64,000 nt of DNA from Promethearchaeota archaeon (GTDB lineage: Archaea > Asgardarchaeota > Lokiarchaeia > Sigyniarchaeales > SOKP01), in NCBI GenBank assembly GCA_019058365.1, contig JAHPZE010000025.1, positions 1 through 64,000 on the forward strand, read 5' to 3'. Below are positions 1 to 9,478 of this stretch, piece by piece. Numbering within the stretch: the first letter of the stretch is position 1; the number at the start of each line of letters is the position of its first letter. The position numbers were made by a program, and so were the translations under genes. Below the pieces are notes generated by a model. That model was not told where the DNA came from. It ran no database searches and worked only from the letters and a program-made list of their open reading frames with translations.

Positions 1-118
1 TAAGATTTAATTCAAGTTAAAGGGATTTAGACTTTAAAATCCTTTGGTACTGTCTCTTTTTTAAAACTTTCCTCACCTAGTTTTTAAATGGTTAGTATTA
101 TTAATTAATATAATTATT

Positions 119-994
119 TTAGGCAATGAATAGAATTCCAATGCCAAATCCCCCTTGATTCCAATCTTTAACTATTTCACGAAAATTATATTCTTCTCGA
201 ATCTCTCTCCAGAAATTAGGAACTTTACCAACATTGCTATATGAACCAGGAACAATGTCATGAAAACATATTAAACCACCAGATTTAACTAAGGATTTAT
301 ACATTTCAAAATCCTTTTTTACACCATTATAAGTATGTTCTCCATCAATAAATAAAAGATCTAATTTTCTATTATCTAAAATTTCTTTAATTTTTTTGAA
401 TGTGGAGAGATCATGGGAATCTCCTCTTATGAATATACATTTTTGCTTTTTTCGAATAAATTTCTCAAAAAAAGAAGGATTATTCGGAAAATTCCTACTT
501 CCAACTCTTATCTCTGGTAGATCAACAGAAATTATAACTGCATTAGCTGATGAATATCTTGATAATAAAAACAGAGTCCCTCCCATTGCTGTACCAATTT
601 CAAGTACCATTTTTGGCTTAATTTTCTTGATCAATTTTAAAAATTCAAGTAATTCAAATTTATTTTGAAAACTAACTATATGTATTTTATACTTTAGTAG
701 AGGAGGAATATCTGAAAGAGTAAATCGAAAAGATAAGCCTAGATTAATAATTTCTTCCATACTTTTTGCTTTAGCTGTTAATCTCTTCAGTTCATTTAAT
801 GCTAGGATATTTGTTGTATTCCTTGCTAAATTCTTGAGGTTTTCCCCACTAAGAGAATAAAACTTATTAATGCCGTGCCTACCTCTTAAAACAATATGAT
901 AAAAAAGAAGACTTCCCAGAAAAGTAGATGTAGCATTTTTGAAAAATTGAGTTAAAAATTTATCAATTAAAAATCTTAGTTTTAAATATAACAT
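119..994 (-). CDS. Class I SAM-dependent methyltransferase (CmcI/TylF-like)
   Basis: Likely an O-methyltransferase acting on a sugar or glycan. The C-terminal two thirds form a Rossmann methyltransferase: motif I VLEIGTAMGG near residue 130, then IISVDLPE, LLFIDGEHTY and FHDIVPG, which together resemble the cephalosporin-hydroxylase/TylF type with metal-binding acidic residues. The N-terminal 90 residues are basic and of unknown function. The protein at 29968-30735 is a clear paralogue sharing the IKPK..LEIGTA, VIISVDLP and DFEMY blocks. It is followed on the same strand by nothing inside the window and preceded by a GT2 gene 5 bp upstream, so the two are probably co-transcribed. The substrate cannot be read from the sequence. 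Confidence 0.75.
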   Translation of the reverse strand: MLYLKLRFLIDKFLTQFFKNATSTFLGSLLFYHIVLRGRHGINKFYSLSGENLKNLARNTTNILALNELKRLTAKAKSMEEIINLGLSFRFTLSDIPPLLKYKIHIVSFQNKFELLEFLKLIKKIKPKMVLEIGTAMGGTLFLLSRYSSANAVIISVDLPEIRVGSRNFPNNPSFFEKFIRKKQKCIFIRGDSHDLSTFKKIKEILDNRKLDLLFIDGEHTYNGVKKDFEMYKSLVKSGGLICFHDIVPGSYSNVGKVPNFWREIREEYNFREIVKDWNQGGFGIGILFIA

Positions 995-999
995 TTTTG

Positions 1000-2025
1000 T
1001 TATACATAAATAAGAAATCTATTTAATATATTTAACAACTTTCTAAAGACTTTTATTCTTTGTAAATTACCTAGTAGAATTGGATCTAATGTTTTTGATA
1101 GTTTCTGATAGGGTAAAAGTTCTCCTTCTCTTTTTGATTTTTCTCTCATGTTTTTTAAATGCTTGATATTAAATATAAGCTCTAGATAAATCTCAAGCCT
1201 AACCCTAAATTTTCTAATAAAAAACGAATGAAATATTAAGATTAACTCTACAATTATGATGATTGGTAATAATTTACGTACATCATTAATATTTCTAAGA
1301 ATAAGAAGAAACCTATTTCGTTCAAGGAAGTAGTATTGAAATTCATTTAGTGTTTGAAATTTTTTTTGATGGATTAGAAAAGGATCATTGGTTGTATATA
1401 TTTTGTATCCATTTCTTAGCAATCTTAAAGATAGATCGGTATCCTCATAATACATAAAGAATTTTTTGTAAAATCCTCCCATTTTTAAGAAGAATTCTTT
1501 TTTTATAAATAGTGTTCCCCCTGAAAATCTTTGAGTTCTTTTTATAATCTTATTTTTGGGTAATTCCTCACCAACTTCAGGTGTATAGGAGAATCCAAGA
1601 AAATGATTTTTTGCTCCAAAGTAATGAATTTTACCTGTTTCAAAAACCAATGCTGGAGATATGACAATTTCGGGACTTTTTTTAAAATTTTTATAGATTT
1701 GTGTTAGCTTTTCAAAAAAGTCAGGAGGGAACAGGACATCTTGATTTGTTATAAAGACAAATTCACCCTTGGAATTTCTTACTCCCAAATTACACGCTCC
1801 CGCAAATCCTTCATTGATGCTATTTTCAATTAGTTTGATGTTCACATCATTTTCATAAGATTTTATAGTATTCACAGTTGAATCTGTTGACATATTATCA
1901 ACAATAACGAGTTCAATTTCATCTAAATTATTTAGAGCTTTTATGGACTCTAAATTTTTCTTTAGACATCTTGCTCCATTAAAAGCAGGAATAATAATTG
2001 AAATCGAAGGATTTACTTTTTGCAT
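1000..2025 (-). CDS. Glycosyltransferase family 2 (rhamnosyltransferase-like)
   Basis: Transfers a sugar from a nucleotide-sugar donor. The N-terminal GT-A domain starts with SIIIPAFNGARCLKKNLESI; the strand ELVIVDNMSTDST carries the nucleotide-binding Asp, NEGFAGACNLG is typical of the WbbL/rhamnosyltransferase branch, and FMYYEDTDLSLRL supplies the ED-type catalytic-base segment. The C-terminal 100 residues are hydrophobic then basic (around residues 240-340), suggesting membrane association. Transcribed with the methyltransferase that starts 5 bp downstream. ATG start. The acceptor is unknown. Confidence 0.85.
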   Translation of the reverse strand: MQKVNPSISIIIPAFNGARCLKKNLESIKALNNLDEIELVIVDNMSTDSTVNTIKSYENDVNIKLIENSINEGFAGACNLGVRNSKGEFVFITNQDVLFPPDFFEKLTQIYKNFKKSPEIVISPALVFETGKIHYFGAKNHFLGFSYTPEVGEELPKNKIIKRTQRFSGGTLFIKKEFFLKMGGFYKKFFMYYEDTDLSLRLLRNGYKIYTTNDPFLIHQKKFQTLNEFQYYFLERNRFLLILRNINDVRKLLPIIIIVELILIFHSFFIRKFRVRLEIYLELIFNIKHLKNMREKSKREGELLPYQKLSKTLDPILLGNLQRIKVFRKLLNILNRFLIYV

Positions 2026-2151
2026 AATTTTAAGATTTCCGAAAAATTCGAAGAATATACAATAAATATAAACAGTTACTTTATTATTAATTATTTTGCT
2101 AAATAAATATAGATTTAATAATTTTATGAAGGATTTCTATAAATAAAAACA

Positions 2152-4437
2152 ATGGATAGCATCTATTCCATAACGGAGAATATAGTCTATTTTATAAGAA
2201 CCAGAATTCAATTAATCACTTTTCTAATTTCATTGTTTTCTATCTTTTTTATCTTCTTAAAATTAATAAATATAGAAATTATTACATGGATTTCTATGAA
2301 TCCAATTCTTTTATTTGTTATTCAATTTTTAATAAGATCAAGTGCTAATTTTGCAATATTATTCTTGCCTACTTATCCGCTTATTTTTCTTGTACTTAAG
2401 AACAATTTATACCATTTTCGAGAAAAGTTAGGGATTGTAATTGTTTTAAATTTATCATTCTACATTATAATTGGATTTATTGGATCTTGGATTAATTTAC
2501 CTATAACTTTTGAGTATTTCTTTTTTATTATGCTCTTAACTTATTTTTCACTCGTTCTAATAACGATTTTTTTTAGTTATCGTCGAGGAACAACTTTGTT
2601 TTTTAAAAAAGCAGAAAATATTGGGTTTAAACGATTAATAGAGGAAAAATCTTCTTTATATAGATATATTATTAAATATGTCTCACTAAATGGGATTTTG
2701 TTATTTATTTTCATCGGTTTAATTTGTATTTTAAATCTTGTAAATACAAGTATTTTTGCGGGAGTTGATCCATGGCTTCATATTTCAATCGTTAGGTATA
2801 TAACAGAAGTAAACTATATTCCAATGAACGAGTATTATGGAGCATTAGGATTGCACATATTTGGAGCCGTGATTTACTTCTTTTCTGGAGTGAATCTAAT
2901 TTTATTACCAAAATGCTTTATTTTTTATACAATTCCTTTATCTTCATTAATTTTGTATAATATACTCATGAGGATATTTAAAAATAAGAATCTGGCTACA
3001 TTTGGAGTCTTTTTATTGGTATCGTCATTTGGATTTTCTTGGTTTATGATGGTTCAATTTTGGCCCTCGGGTATTGCATTAATACAAGGATTAGTTATAT
3101 TTTTTATTCTTTATGTAAGATTACAAGGTTTAATTAAGGAAGATATCCCAAAAAGGGAAGATATTTCCTCAAATATTTTATTTTCATACATTTTATCAAT
3201 ATTTATATTCGTAAGCGCTTTACTAACCCATTCGTTAATAGCAGTGCTTTTACTAATCTCCTATGTATGGATTTATTTGATATATTTTGTTAAAAATTAT
3301 AGAAGGGGTTTTGATTTATTACTTTTATTATTATTTTTCAGTATTTTTTTAATTTTTTACACTTTCCATATTAGTACTGGGCATTTCCAAGTTTTTGATC
3401 CATTTAGAATTATACCATGGTATTATCTACTTTTTGGAGCTTTAACTATTATATTTGTAGTAGCCTTAATTCTTTTACATTACCGAAAATCAATTAGTTT
3501 TACCAGAGGATTATTTACATTAATAATAGGTGGTAATAAAAAGAAACACTATAAAAAAATAGAAGATAAAATAATATTTCCATTAGTTTTTAGTTTAACA
3601 ATAACTCTTGGAATTGTTTTCACTCTCTTTACTCTAACTCTTTTCAATATATCTATAATATATATATTTTATTTTATGGATATGCTCATCCTTAGTTCCT
3701 TTGCGATATGGGGAATGTTAATTTTTCAATATAAACCAAGAGGGAAACCATTGTTTTTCTGGGGACTAGCACTTGATTTACTATTTTTATTAATGTTTTT
3801 ATATGATGCGATGATCGGATTTACTACTTTCTTTTTAAGAGTATTTTATATAACGACAATAATAATTACAATAGGGTTTGTATCTTATCTGTATAAACTC
3901 ATTAAAAATGACTCATTTCAACATAGAAAATTCAAATTTTTTTTAATTTTTATTGTTATTTTTTCAGTGTTAAACCAAAACTTATATGATTCAACTAATA
4001 TAGATTTTTTTTGTTTAAGAAAACGAGAAGTGAATTCTATACAATGGTATTCAAATTATACATCAAACAAAGATGTGATCATTTCAAAATTTGGCTGGTA
4101 TGCCATTTTTATATATTATGATTATCCTTTTGAAGATAAGAATAAAAATTTTCCTTTAGAATCAATTCATAACTTTATATTAGTAGATAACCAATTAGTT
4201 CATCCAAATTTACACATTTCTAATGGCACAAACATATTAAAAAATTTGAAATTAACTTATAATACTGATGTTGTTTTAGTATTTCCAGAAGAATATTATT
4301 CACCATTTAGCTGGACATTTTTCGATCAACTTAGTGAAGAAGAAATAGAATCTTATTATAATCTAGATTATTTAAATAGAATTTTTTCAGCGAAAGGAGA
4401 ATTTGGTGGAGATTTACCTTATTATTGGGTTATTTAA
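2152..4437 (+). CDS. Large polytopic membrane protein, possible GT-C-type glycosyltransferase
   Basis: A 761-residue protein with many hydrophobic segments (about 14 or more) and a soluble C-terminal tail of about 130 residues. After the fifth or sixth segment there is an extracytoplasmic-looking loop with GVDPWLH and, shortly after, YYGALGLHIFGA, which recalls the acidic first loop of GT-C enzymes (oligosaccharyltransferases, dolichyl-phosphate-sugar transferases). I do not recognise a named family. It sits divergently from the GT2 gene and inside a glycan region, so a lipid-linked-sugar transferase or polymerase role fits, but this is inference. The tail contains several Trp/Tyr-rich stretches that could be a periplasm-side domain. 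Confidence 0.5.
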   Translation: MDSIYSITENIVYFIRTRIQLITFLISLFSIFFIFLKLINIEIITWISMNPILLFVIQFLIRSSANFAILFLPTYPLIFLVLKNNLYHFREKLGIVIVLNLSFYIIIGFIGSWINLPITFEYFFFIMLLTYFSLVLITIFFSYRRGTTLFFKKAENIGFKRLIEEKSSLYRYIIKYVSLNGILLFIFIGLICILNLVNTSIFAGVDPWLHISIVRYITEVNYIPMNEYYGALGLHIFGAVIYFFSGVNLILLPKCFIFYTIPLSSLILYNILMRIFKNKNLATFGVFLLVSSFGFSWFMMVQFWPSGIALIQGLVIFFILYVRLQGLIKEDIPKREDISSNILFSYILSIFIFVSALLTHSLIAVLLLISYVWIYLIYFVKNYRRGFDLLLLLLFFSIFLIFYTFHISTGHFQVFDPFRIIPWYYLLFGALTIIFVVALILLHYRKSISFTRGLFTLIIGGNKKKHYKKIEDKIIFPLVFSLTITLGIVFTLFTLTLFNISIIYIFYFMDMLILSSFAIWGMLIFQYKPRGKPLFFWGLALDLLFLLMFLYDAMIGFTTFFLRVFYITTIIITIGFVSYLYKLIKNDSFQHRKFKFFLIFIVIFSVLNQNLYDSTNIDFFCLRKREVNSIQWYSNYTSNKDVIISKFGWYAIFIYYDYPFEDKNKNFPLESIHNFILVDNQLVHPNLHISNGTNILKNLKLTYNTDVVLVFPEEYYSPFSWTFFDQLSEEEIESYYNLDYLNRIFSAKGEFGGDLPYYWVI

Positions 4438-4566
4438 TCAGTTTTTACTCTAATCTAAAAAGAATCCAAACCTAATAGTAATTTAAATAAATTTTAAGAA
4501 GTTTTGTAAATATTTTTAAGAAGAAAGTCTATTTGTAATAATAGTAAGAAATACAAATTTTTAACT

Positions 4567-6249
4567 GTGGTAATTGTGGATAAAAAGCGAATCTTAAAAG
4601 AGGCTCAACGAATAGCAAAAGATTTTTCTTTTTGGATGGTTTCAGGAAATATAGCTCATTTATATGGCTATGTGCATCAAACTCCTGATGTAAAATATGA
4701 GTTAGAAATTAAATTTGAAGAAGATTTTCCAAATACTCCCCCTCAAATGATTTATCACAATGAAGTTAAAGAGCTATTAGGAGATTTTCAGTTAAATAAT
4801 ATTATTAATTGGACAGCTAATTCGGTTGTAGTTAATATTATACATGAGCTCAAAGTAAAAATTGAAGATGCTCTAAAGCCAAAAGAAGAAATACCAAAAC
4901 GACAAATGATCCCTATAGAAGAAGAGCAAATAGTTAATAATTCATCTGAAAAGGAAGATTATCTTACACCTGATCTAAATGCTTACCCTCCAGATTTTCC
5001 CTATGATGAACATGTTACTCTTTTAGATTCAGCTAGTGATTTATTTTTTACCGAAGAATCGTACGAGAGCACTCCAAATGATTCTGATTCTGCCTTTGTC
5101 GGAGATTCTGATTATGAACCTAAAATGTCCATTCAAGAAGATTTTACAGAAGAAAGAGGAGAATTAAGCGTAGCTATTAATACTGAATTAGGTTTAATTC
5201 AAGAACAATATGCTTATGATCAATCAGGATCCATGGGAGCTCAAATTAATGTGTATATCACTATCACTCTTACCAAAACATTCATAATTTCAATAGATTT
5301 CATGAATTATCCTGAAAGACCAATTATAACTTTGCCTGCTGAAGCAAAAAGCATTTTGCAAGATCCTTATAACTCATTAGACACTTTAAAGGATTGGAAT
5401 CCTAAAAAACCTTCACATATAGTAGATATATTGCATGAGTTGGAGAAAAAACTATATTTTATAAAAGAAATCGAATCTCAATCTAAAAAAATTTCAGGAG
5501 AATATCAATGTGAAAAAGTGCCTGATAGTTTAACTACATTAAAAGTTCAATTATTAACATATGGATTCAAAGAATATACATTGGAGATTGATTTAGATTC
5601 TTACCCCAAACCTCCTAAGATTAATCCATCTTCAGAATTACAGCAAATTATTAAAATTCCCGTCACAGAATTAAAAGTTTATAAAAACTGGGAAGTAAAT
5701 GAATCTGAATCAGTTGAAATCGTAAGAGAGATCTCTTGGTTAGTAGATAAAAATTCAAGAATTAACTTTGAAATAGATTTATTAAAAGATCATTATAAAA
5801 AAATAGAATATGAACCATCCACGGCAACACTGCTAGTAGAAATGAAAGGAAAAATGAAATCAGAAGATCTAACTTTTGAATTTCAAATAAAATTGCCACA
5901 TGATTATCCAATGAAAATGCCTGAACTGAAAGTTTTAAATGAATTCGAACTTGAAGCTCATGAGAAAATTAAAAATGATTTGTACACATCATTTGATGAC
6001 TTTTTTAAAGAATGGACACCCTTTAGTTATCTTGTTGATTTATTCAATCTTATATCCAAGAAAATTTTCGAAGTCTCGGTAGTCTCGTGTGTGATATGCC
6101 ATAAAATCGAATGTCCAAGCTGTTCTAAAAAAATTGCTGGTGACGACAAATGTCATGCTGAATGCCCACATTGTAATAGAGCATATCATGCCCATTGCTG
6201 GGAGCAAACGATTAAATCATTTGGTAAATGTGGTTTCTGTTTAAGGTAA
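4567..6249 (+). CDS. Four RWD/E2-like repeats plus C-terminal RING-like zinc domain
   Basis: The 560-residue protein has an internal repeat. Each unit carries an E2/RWD-type (F/Y)P-x-x-P element followed by a conserved Trp: F54-P55 with W82, Y248-P249 with W277, Y346-P347 with W375, Y447-P448 with W483. Each unit ends in a helix like the last E2/RWD helix. An acidic linker (about 105-195) separates units 1 and 2. The last 53 residues hold a zinc cluster: C508, C511, C516, C519, C529, C533, C536, H541, H543, C544, C555, C558; its second half (CPHC, AYHAHCW, CGFC) is close to prokaryotic RING. E2-fold/RWD plus RING is the layout of eukaryotic E3 ligases such as FANCL. An E3 or scaffold role is inference; no ubiquitin, E1 or E2 gene is nearby. 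GTG start at 4567, or GTG at 4576. Confidence 0.75.
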   Translation: MVIVDKKRILKEAQRIAKDFSFWMVSGNIAHLYGYVHQTPDVKYELEIKFEEDFPNTPPQMIYHNEVKELLGDFQLNNIINWTANSVVVNIIHELKVKIEDALKPKEEIPKRQMIPIEEEQIVNNSSEKEDYLTPDLNAYPPDFPYDEHVTLLDSASDLFFTEESYESTPNDSDSAFVGDSDYEPKMSIQEDFTEERGELSVAINTELGLIQEQYAYDQSGSMGAQINVYITITLTKTFIISIDFMNYPERPIITLPAEAKSILQDPYNSLDTLKDWNPKKPSHIVDILHELEKKLYFIKEIESQSKKISGEYQCEKVPDSLTTLKVQLLTYGFKEYTLEIDLDSYPKPPKINPSSELQQIIKIPVTELKVYKNWEVNESESVEIVREISWLVDKNSRINFEIDLLKDHYKKIEYEPSTATLLVEMKGKMKSEDLTFEFQIKLPHDYPMKMPELKVLNEFELEAHEKIKNDLYTSFDDFFKEWTPFSYLVDLFNLISKKIFEVSVVSCVICHKIECPSCSKKIAGDDKCHAECPHCNRAYHAHCWEQTIKSFGKCGFCLR

Positions 6250-6326
6250 ATCTGAATGAGTTTTTAGGTATATTCATTAAATTTTTTAATTTAAACTTCT
6301 TATTATAAACATTCATATTTTTTTAG

Positions 6327-9300
6327 ATGGTTTTAGTGGAAATATTGGATAAGAAGCTGAATTTAAAAGAATTAGAAGAAAACATATTGGAATTCTGGAA
6401 AGATCAAGAGATCTATTCATTGATAAGAAAAAATGAAGAAGGAAAAGAAGTTTGGCGATTTATAGATGGACCTCCCTATACTACAGGCTCCATTCATCTT
6501 GGAACAGCGTGGAATAAAGTGTTAAAGGATTATTTAATAAAATACAAACGGATGAGAGGGTTTAAAGTTACAGATACTCCCGGTTATGATACTCATGGAT
6601 TGCCGATAGAAGTTCAAATGGAAAAGGAATTAGGAATTCAAAATAAGCAAGAAATTCAAGAATATGGGATTGATAAATTCATTAAGAATTGCAAGGAATA
6701 TGCTAAAAAGAATCTTAAAATAATGAACGAACAATTTAAAAGATTAGGATGCTACTTCTGGGACTGGGAAAATCCATACATTACCTTTAAAAATAGTTAT
6801 ATTGAAGGAATTTGGTGGACATTAAAGAAAGCTTGGGAAAATAATTTATTATATCAATTTTATAGACCTTTGAATTGTTGCCCTAGATGTGCAACAGCGC
6901 TCGCTAAGCATGAACATGAGTATAAAAATATTATAGATACTAGTTTGTTCCTAAAAATAAAATCTGTAGATATGGAAAAAACATATTTTATAATCTGGAC
7001 AACAACACCATGGACATTGGTTGCTAATGAAGCTATAATGGCAAATCCATTCATCGAATATGGTAAAGTATATATTGAAGATCTTGATGAATATTGGATC
7101 TTATCGAAAGCTTCAATAACTCATCTTATCTCGGGAGAACTTGGTTATAAATATAAAATTGTAGAAGATTTTACAGGTGAAGATCTAGAAGGGATGAAAT
7201 ATATTCATCCACTTTTAGAAGAAGTACCTTTTCAAAAAGAGTTAGAAAAGCAAAGCGATACAGTTCATTCTATTATATTATCTGAAGAATATGTTTCAGC
7301 TTCAGAGGGTGTAGGTTTAGTTCATTCCGCTCCTGGTCATGGTCCTGAAGATTTTGAAGTTGGTGTTGCTAATAATATTCCTGTTTTTACGCCAGTAGAT
7401 ATAAAAGGAGAATATACTGAAGAAGCGGGAAAATTTAAAGGAAAGTTCGTTTTTGATGCAAATGAAGAGATTTTAGGGTTGTTAAAACAAAAAGGTACAT
7501 TAATTTTAACTAATGAAATAGAACATGAATACGCACACTGTTGGAGATGTGATTCAAAATTAGTATATAGAGCTACAAATCAGTGGTTCTTCAAAACAGA
7601 AAGCCTTGTTCCAGAATTACTTGAAAAGAATGGAGAGATTTATTGGATCCCTGACTGGGCTGGGAGTAGATGGTTTAACAGTTGGTTAAGTTCATTAAAG
7701 GATTGGTGTATTTCAAGACAACGTTTTTGGGGTATCCCTTTAAGCGTATGGATATGTGACAACGAAAAGTGTGGAGATACAACTGTGATAGGCTCAGCTA
7801 AAGAATTAAAAAAGGTAGCTGGAGAATGTCCTGAAGATTTACATCGCCCTTGGATTGATGAAGTTACATGGAAATGTAAAAAATGTAATGGTGGCATAAA
7901 AAGAAGAATTCCCGATATTCTAGATGTTTGGTTAGATTCAGGTTCTGTAATGTGGGCTGCCCAAGAAGTTTATGATGGGAAGAGTCATTTTGATACGTGG
8001 ATTCCCGCGAATTTTATACTTGAAGGAAAAGATCAAATAAGAGGATGGTTTAATACACTACTATGTAGTGCAATGGTATCATCAAGACGTAAAAATTATG
8101 AAGCTTGTTATATGCATGGCTGGACTTTAAGAGAAAAATTAAAAATGAGTAAATCAAAAGGAACTCAAATTTTGCCGGAAGATCTTATAGATGGTACCTT
8201 AGATGAACTTAAGAAAAACAAATCGTTTTCAAAAATAAAAGGAATTGAAACTTTTCGCTTTTATTCGATTGGTGTAACACAACCGGGTAGAGACTTCAAT
8301 TTTGTCGTTAAAGAATACGCTGATACCTACAAAATAATTAATACAATTTGGAATGTTTTTGTGTACGCTAATGAAAAATTCAAATTAGCGGGATTTGATC
8401 CTTCAAAGGAAAAATTGCAACAGAAAAATCTGAGTAAACTAGACAAATGGATGCTTTCAAGATTACATTCTACAATAAAAAAAATTACTCATTTAGCGGA
8501 TAATTATGAATTACCTTGGATTCCGGGTGAGTTAAGAGAGTTGATTGTGAATGATATAAGTAGATGGTATATAATGCTAAATCGAGAAAGACTTGATATC
8601 TATTCTGAAGATCCTAATAAACATATTATTATGTTAGTGTTATTTAAAACATTGTTTAATGTTCTTTTAATGTTATCACCCATAAATCCGATGATAAGTG
8701 AAGAAATATTTTTGAAAATGTTCAAACCATATTTAAATTCATTAGGTTTAGATGAAACAGAGAGTATACATTTACAAAATTGGCCTAAGTTTAATGAAAA
8801 CCTAATAAATTCAGAATTGGAAAAACAGATGCATTTTATCAGAGACTTAATAGAAATTATTCGAGCGTTAAAAGAAGAAAATAAAATAAGAATGAGATGG
8901 CCAAATAAAAAAATAATTATTGAGCCAAAAGATGAAATGCCTGAGATAATTTTTCCTCAAATAATTAAGAAGATTGCTAATGTTAAGGAGCTAGAAATTA
9001 AAGAGGGTGTTCACGCAAGTGATAACTTAGTTAAAGCTGAATCAAAATACTGCAATATTTATCTAGACAAAACAGTTGATGACAATTTATTAGCCGAACG
9101 AATAGTTAATGATTTAATAAGAAATATTCAATTTATTCGTAAAAAGAATGGATATAAAGTTGAAGAAAAAATATCTTTGAAGATTGGAGCGAATTTAGCT
9201 TATTTAAAAGATTTTCTTGAAAAACATCAAGATACTTTTAAAGATAAAATTAACGTGGAAAAGCTTGAAATCATTTCTGGAGATTTGACTGAAGAAGAAG

Positions 9301-9473
9301 GTAAGATTTTTGGAAAACTAAATATATGCCCTAACAGAGAATGCTCGGCTGCATTAAAGGATAATATTATTTCAAAACTTAAGAAAAAAACAGATATAAA
9401 ATGTCCACACTGTAATTCGGGCTTAAATGAGGATGCCATTAATTCGGTTACATTTAGTTTTGAGAAAAAATAA
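6327..9473 (+). CDS. ileS: Isoleucyl-tRNA synthetase
   Basis: Charges tRNA-Ile. Class I signatures are intact: HLGT (residues 57-60, the archaeal form of HIGH) and KMSKS (606-610). The editing domain includes WTTTPWTLVANEA and the GVGLVHSAPGHGPED segment. Cysteine pairs at about residues 184-187 and in the 480-520 region probably bind zinc, and a further C-x4-C...C-x2-C cluster lies near the C-terminus (about 1000-1035). Full length at 1048 residues. It stands alone between the RWD-RING gene and a glycan SDR gene, convergent with the latter with only 5 bp between the stop codons. ATG start. Confidence 0.97.
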   Translation: MVLVEILDKKLNLKELEENILEFWKDQEIYSLIRKNEEGKEVWRFIDGPPYTTGSIHLGTAWNKVLKDYLIKYKRMRGFKVTDTPGYDTHGLPIEVQMEKELGIQNKQEIQEYGIDKFIKNCKEYAKKNLKIMNEQFKRLGCYFWDWENPYITFKNSYIEGIWWTLKKAWENNLLYQFYRPLNCCPRCATALAKHEHEYKNIIDTSLFLKIKSVDMEKTYFIIWTTTPWTLVANEAIMANPFIEYGKVYIEDLDEYWILSKASITHLISGELGYKYKIVEDFTGEDLEGMKYIHPLLEEVPFQKELEKQSDTVHSIILSEEYVSASEGVGLVHSAPGHGPEDFEVGVANNIPVFTPVDIKGEYTEEAGKFKGKFVFDANEEILGLLKQKGTLILTNEIEHEYAHCWRCDSKLVYRATNQWFFKTESLVPELLEKNGEIYWIPDWAGSRWFNSWLSSLKDWCISRQRFWGIPLSVWICDNEKCGDTTVIGSAKELKKVAGECPEDLHRPWIDEVTWKCKKCNGGIKRRIPDILDVWLDSGSVMWAAQEVYDGKSHFDTWIPANFILEGKDQIRGWFNTLLCSAMVSSRRKNYEACYMHGWTLREKLKMSKSKGTQILPEDLIDGTLDELKKNKSFSKIKGIETFRFYSIGVTQPGRDFNFVVKEYADTYKIINTIWNVFVYANEKFKLAGFDPSKEKLQQKNLSKLDKWMLSRLHSTIKKITHLADNYELPWIPGELRELIVNDISRWYIMLNRERLDIYSEDPNKHIIMLVLFKTLFNVLLMLSPINPMISEEIFLKMFKPYLNSLGLDETESIHLQNWPKFNENLINSELEKQMHFIRDLIEIIRALKEENKIRMRWPNKKIIIEPKDEMPEIIFPQIIKKIANVKELEIKEGVHASDNLVKAESKYCNIYLDKTVDDNLLAERIVNDLIRNIQFIRKKNGYKVEEKISLKIGANLAYLKDFLEKHQDTFKDKINVEKLEIISGDLTEEEGKIFGKLNICPNRECSAALKDNIISKLKKKTDIKCPHCNSGLNEDAINSVTFSFEKK

Positions 9474-9478
9474 ATTCA

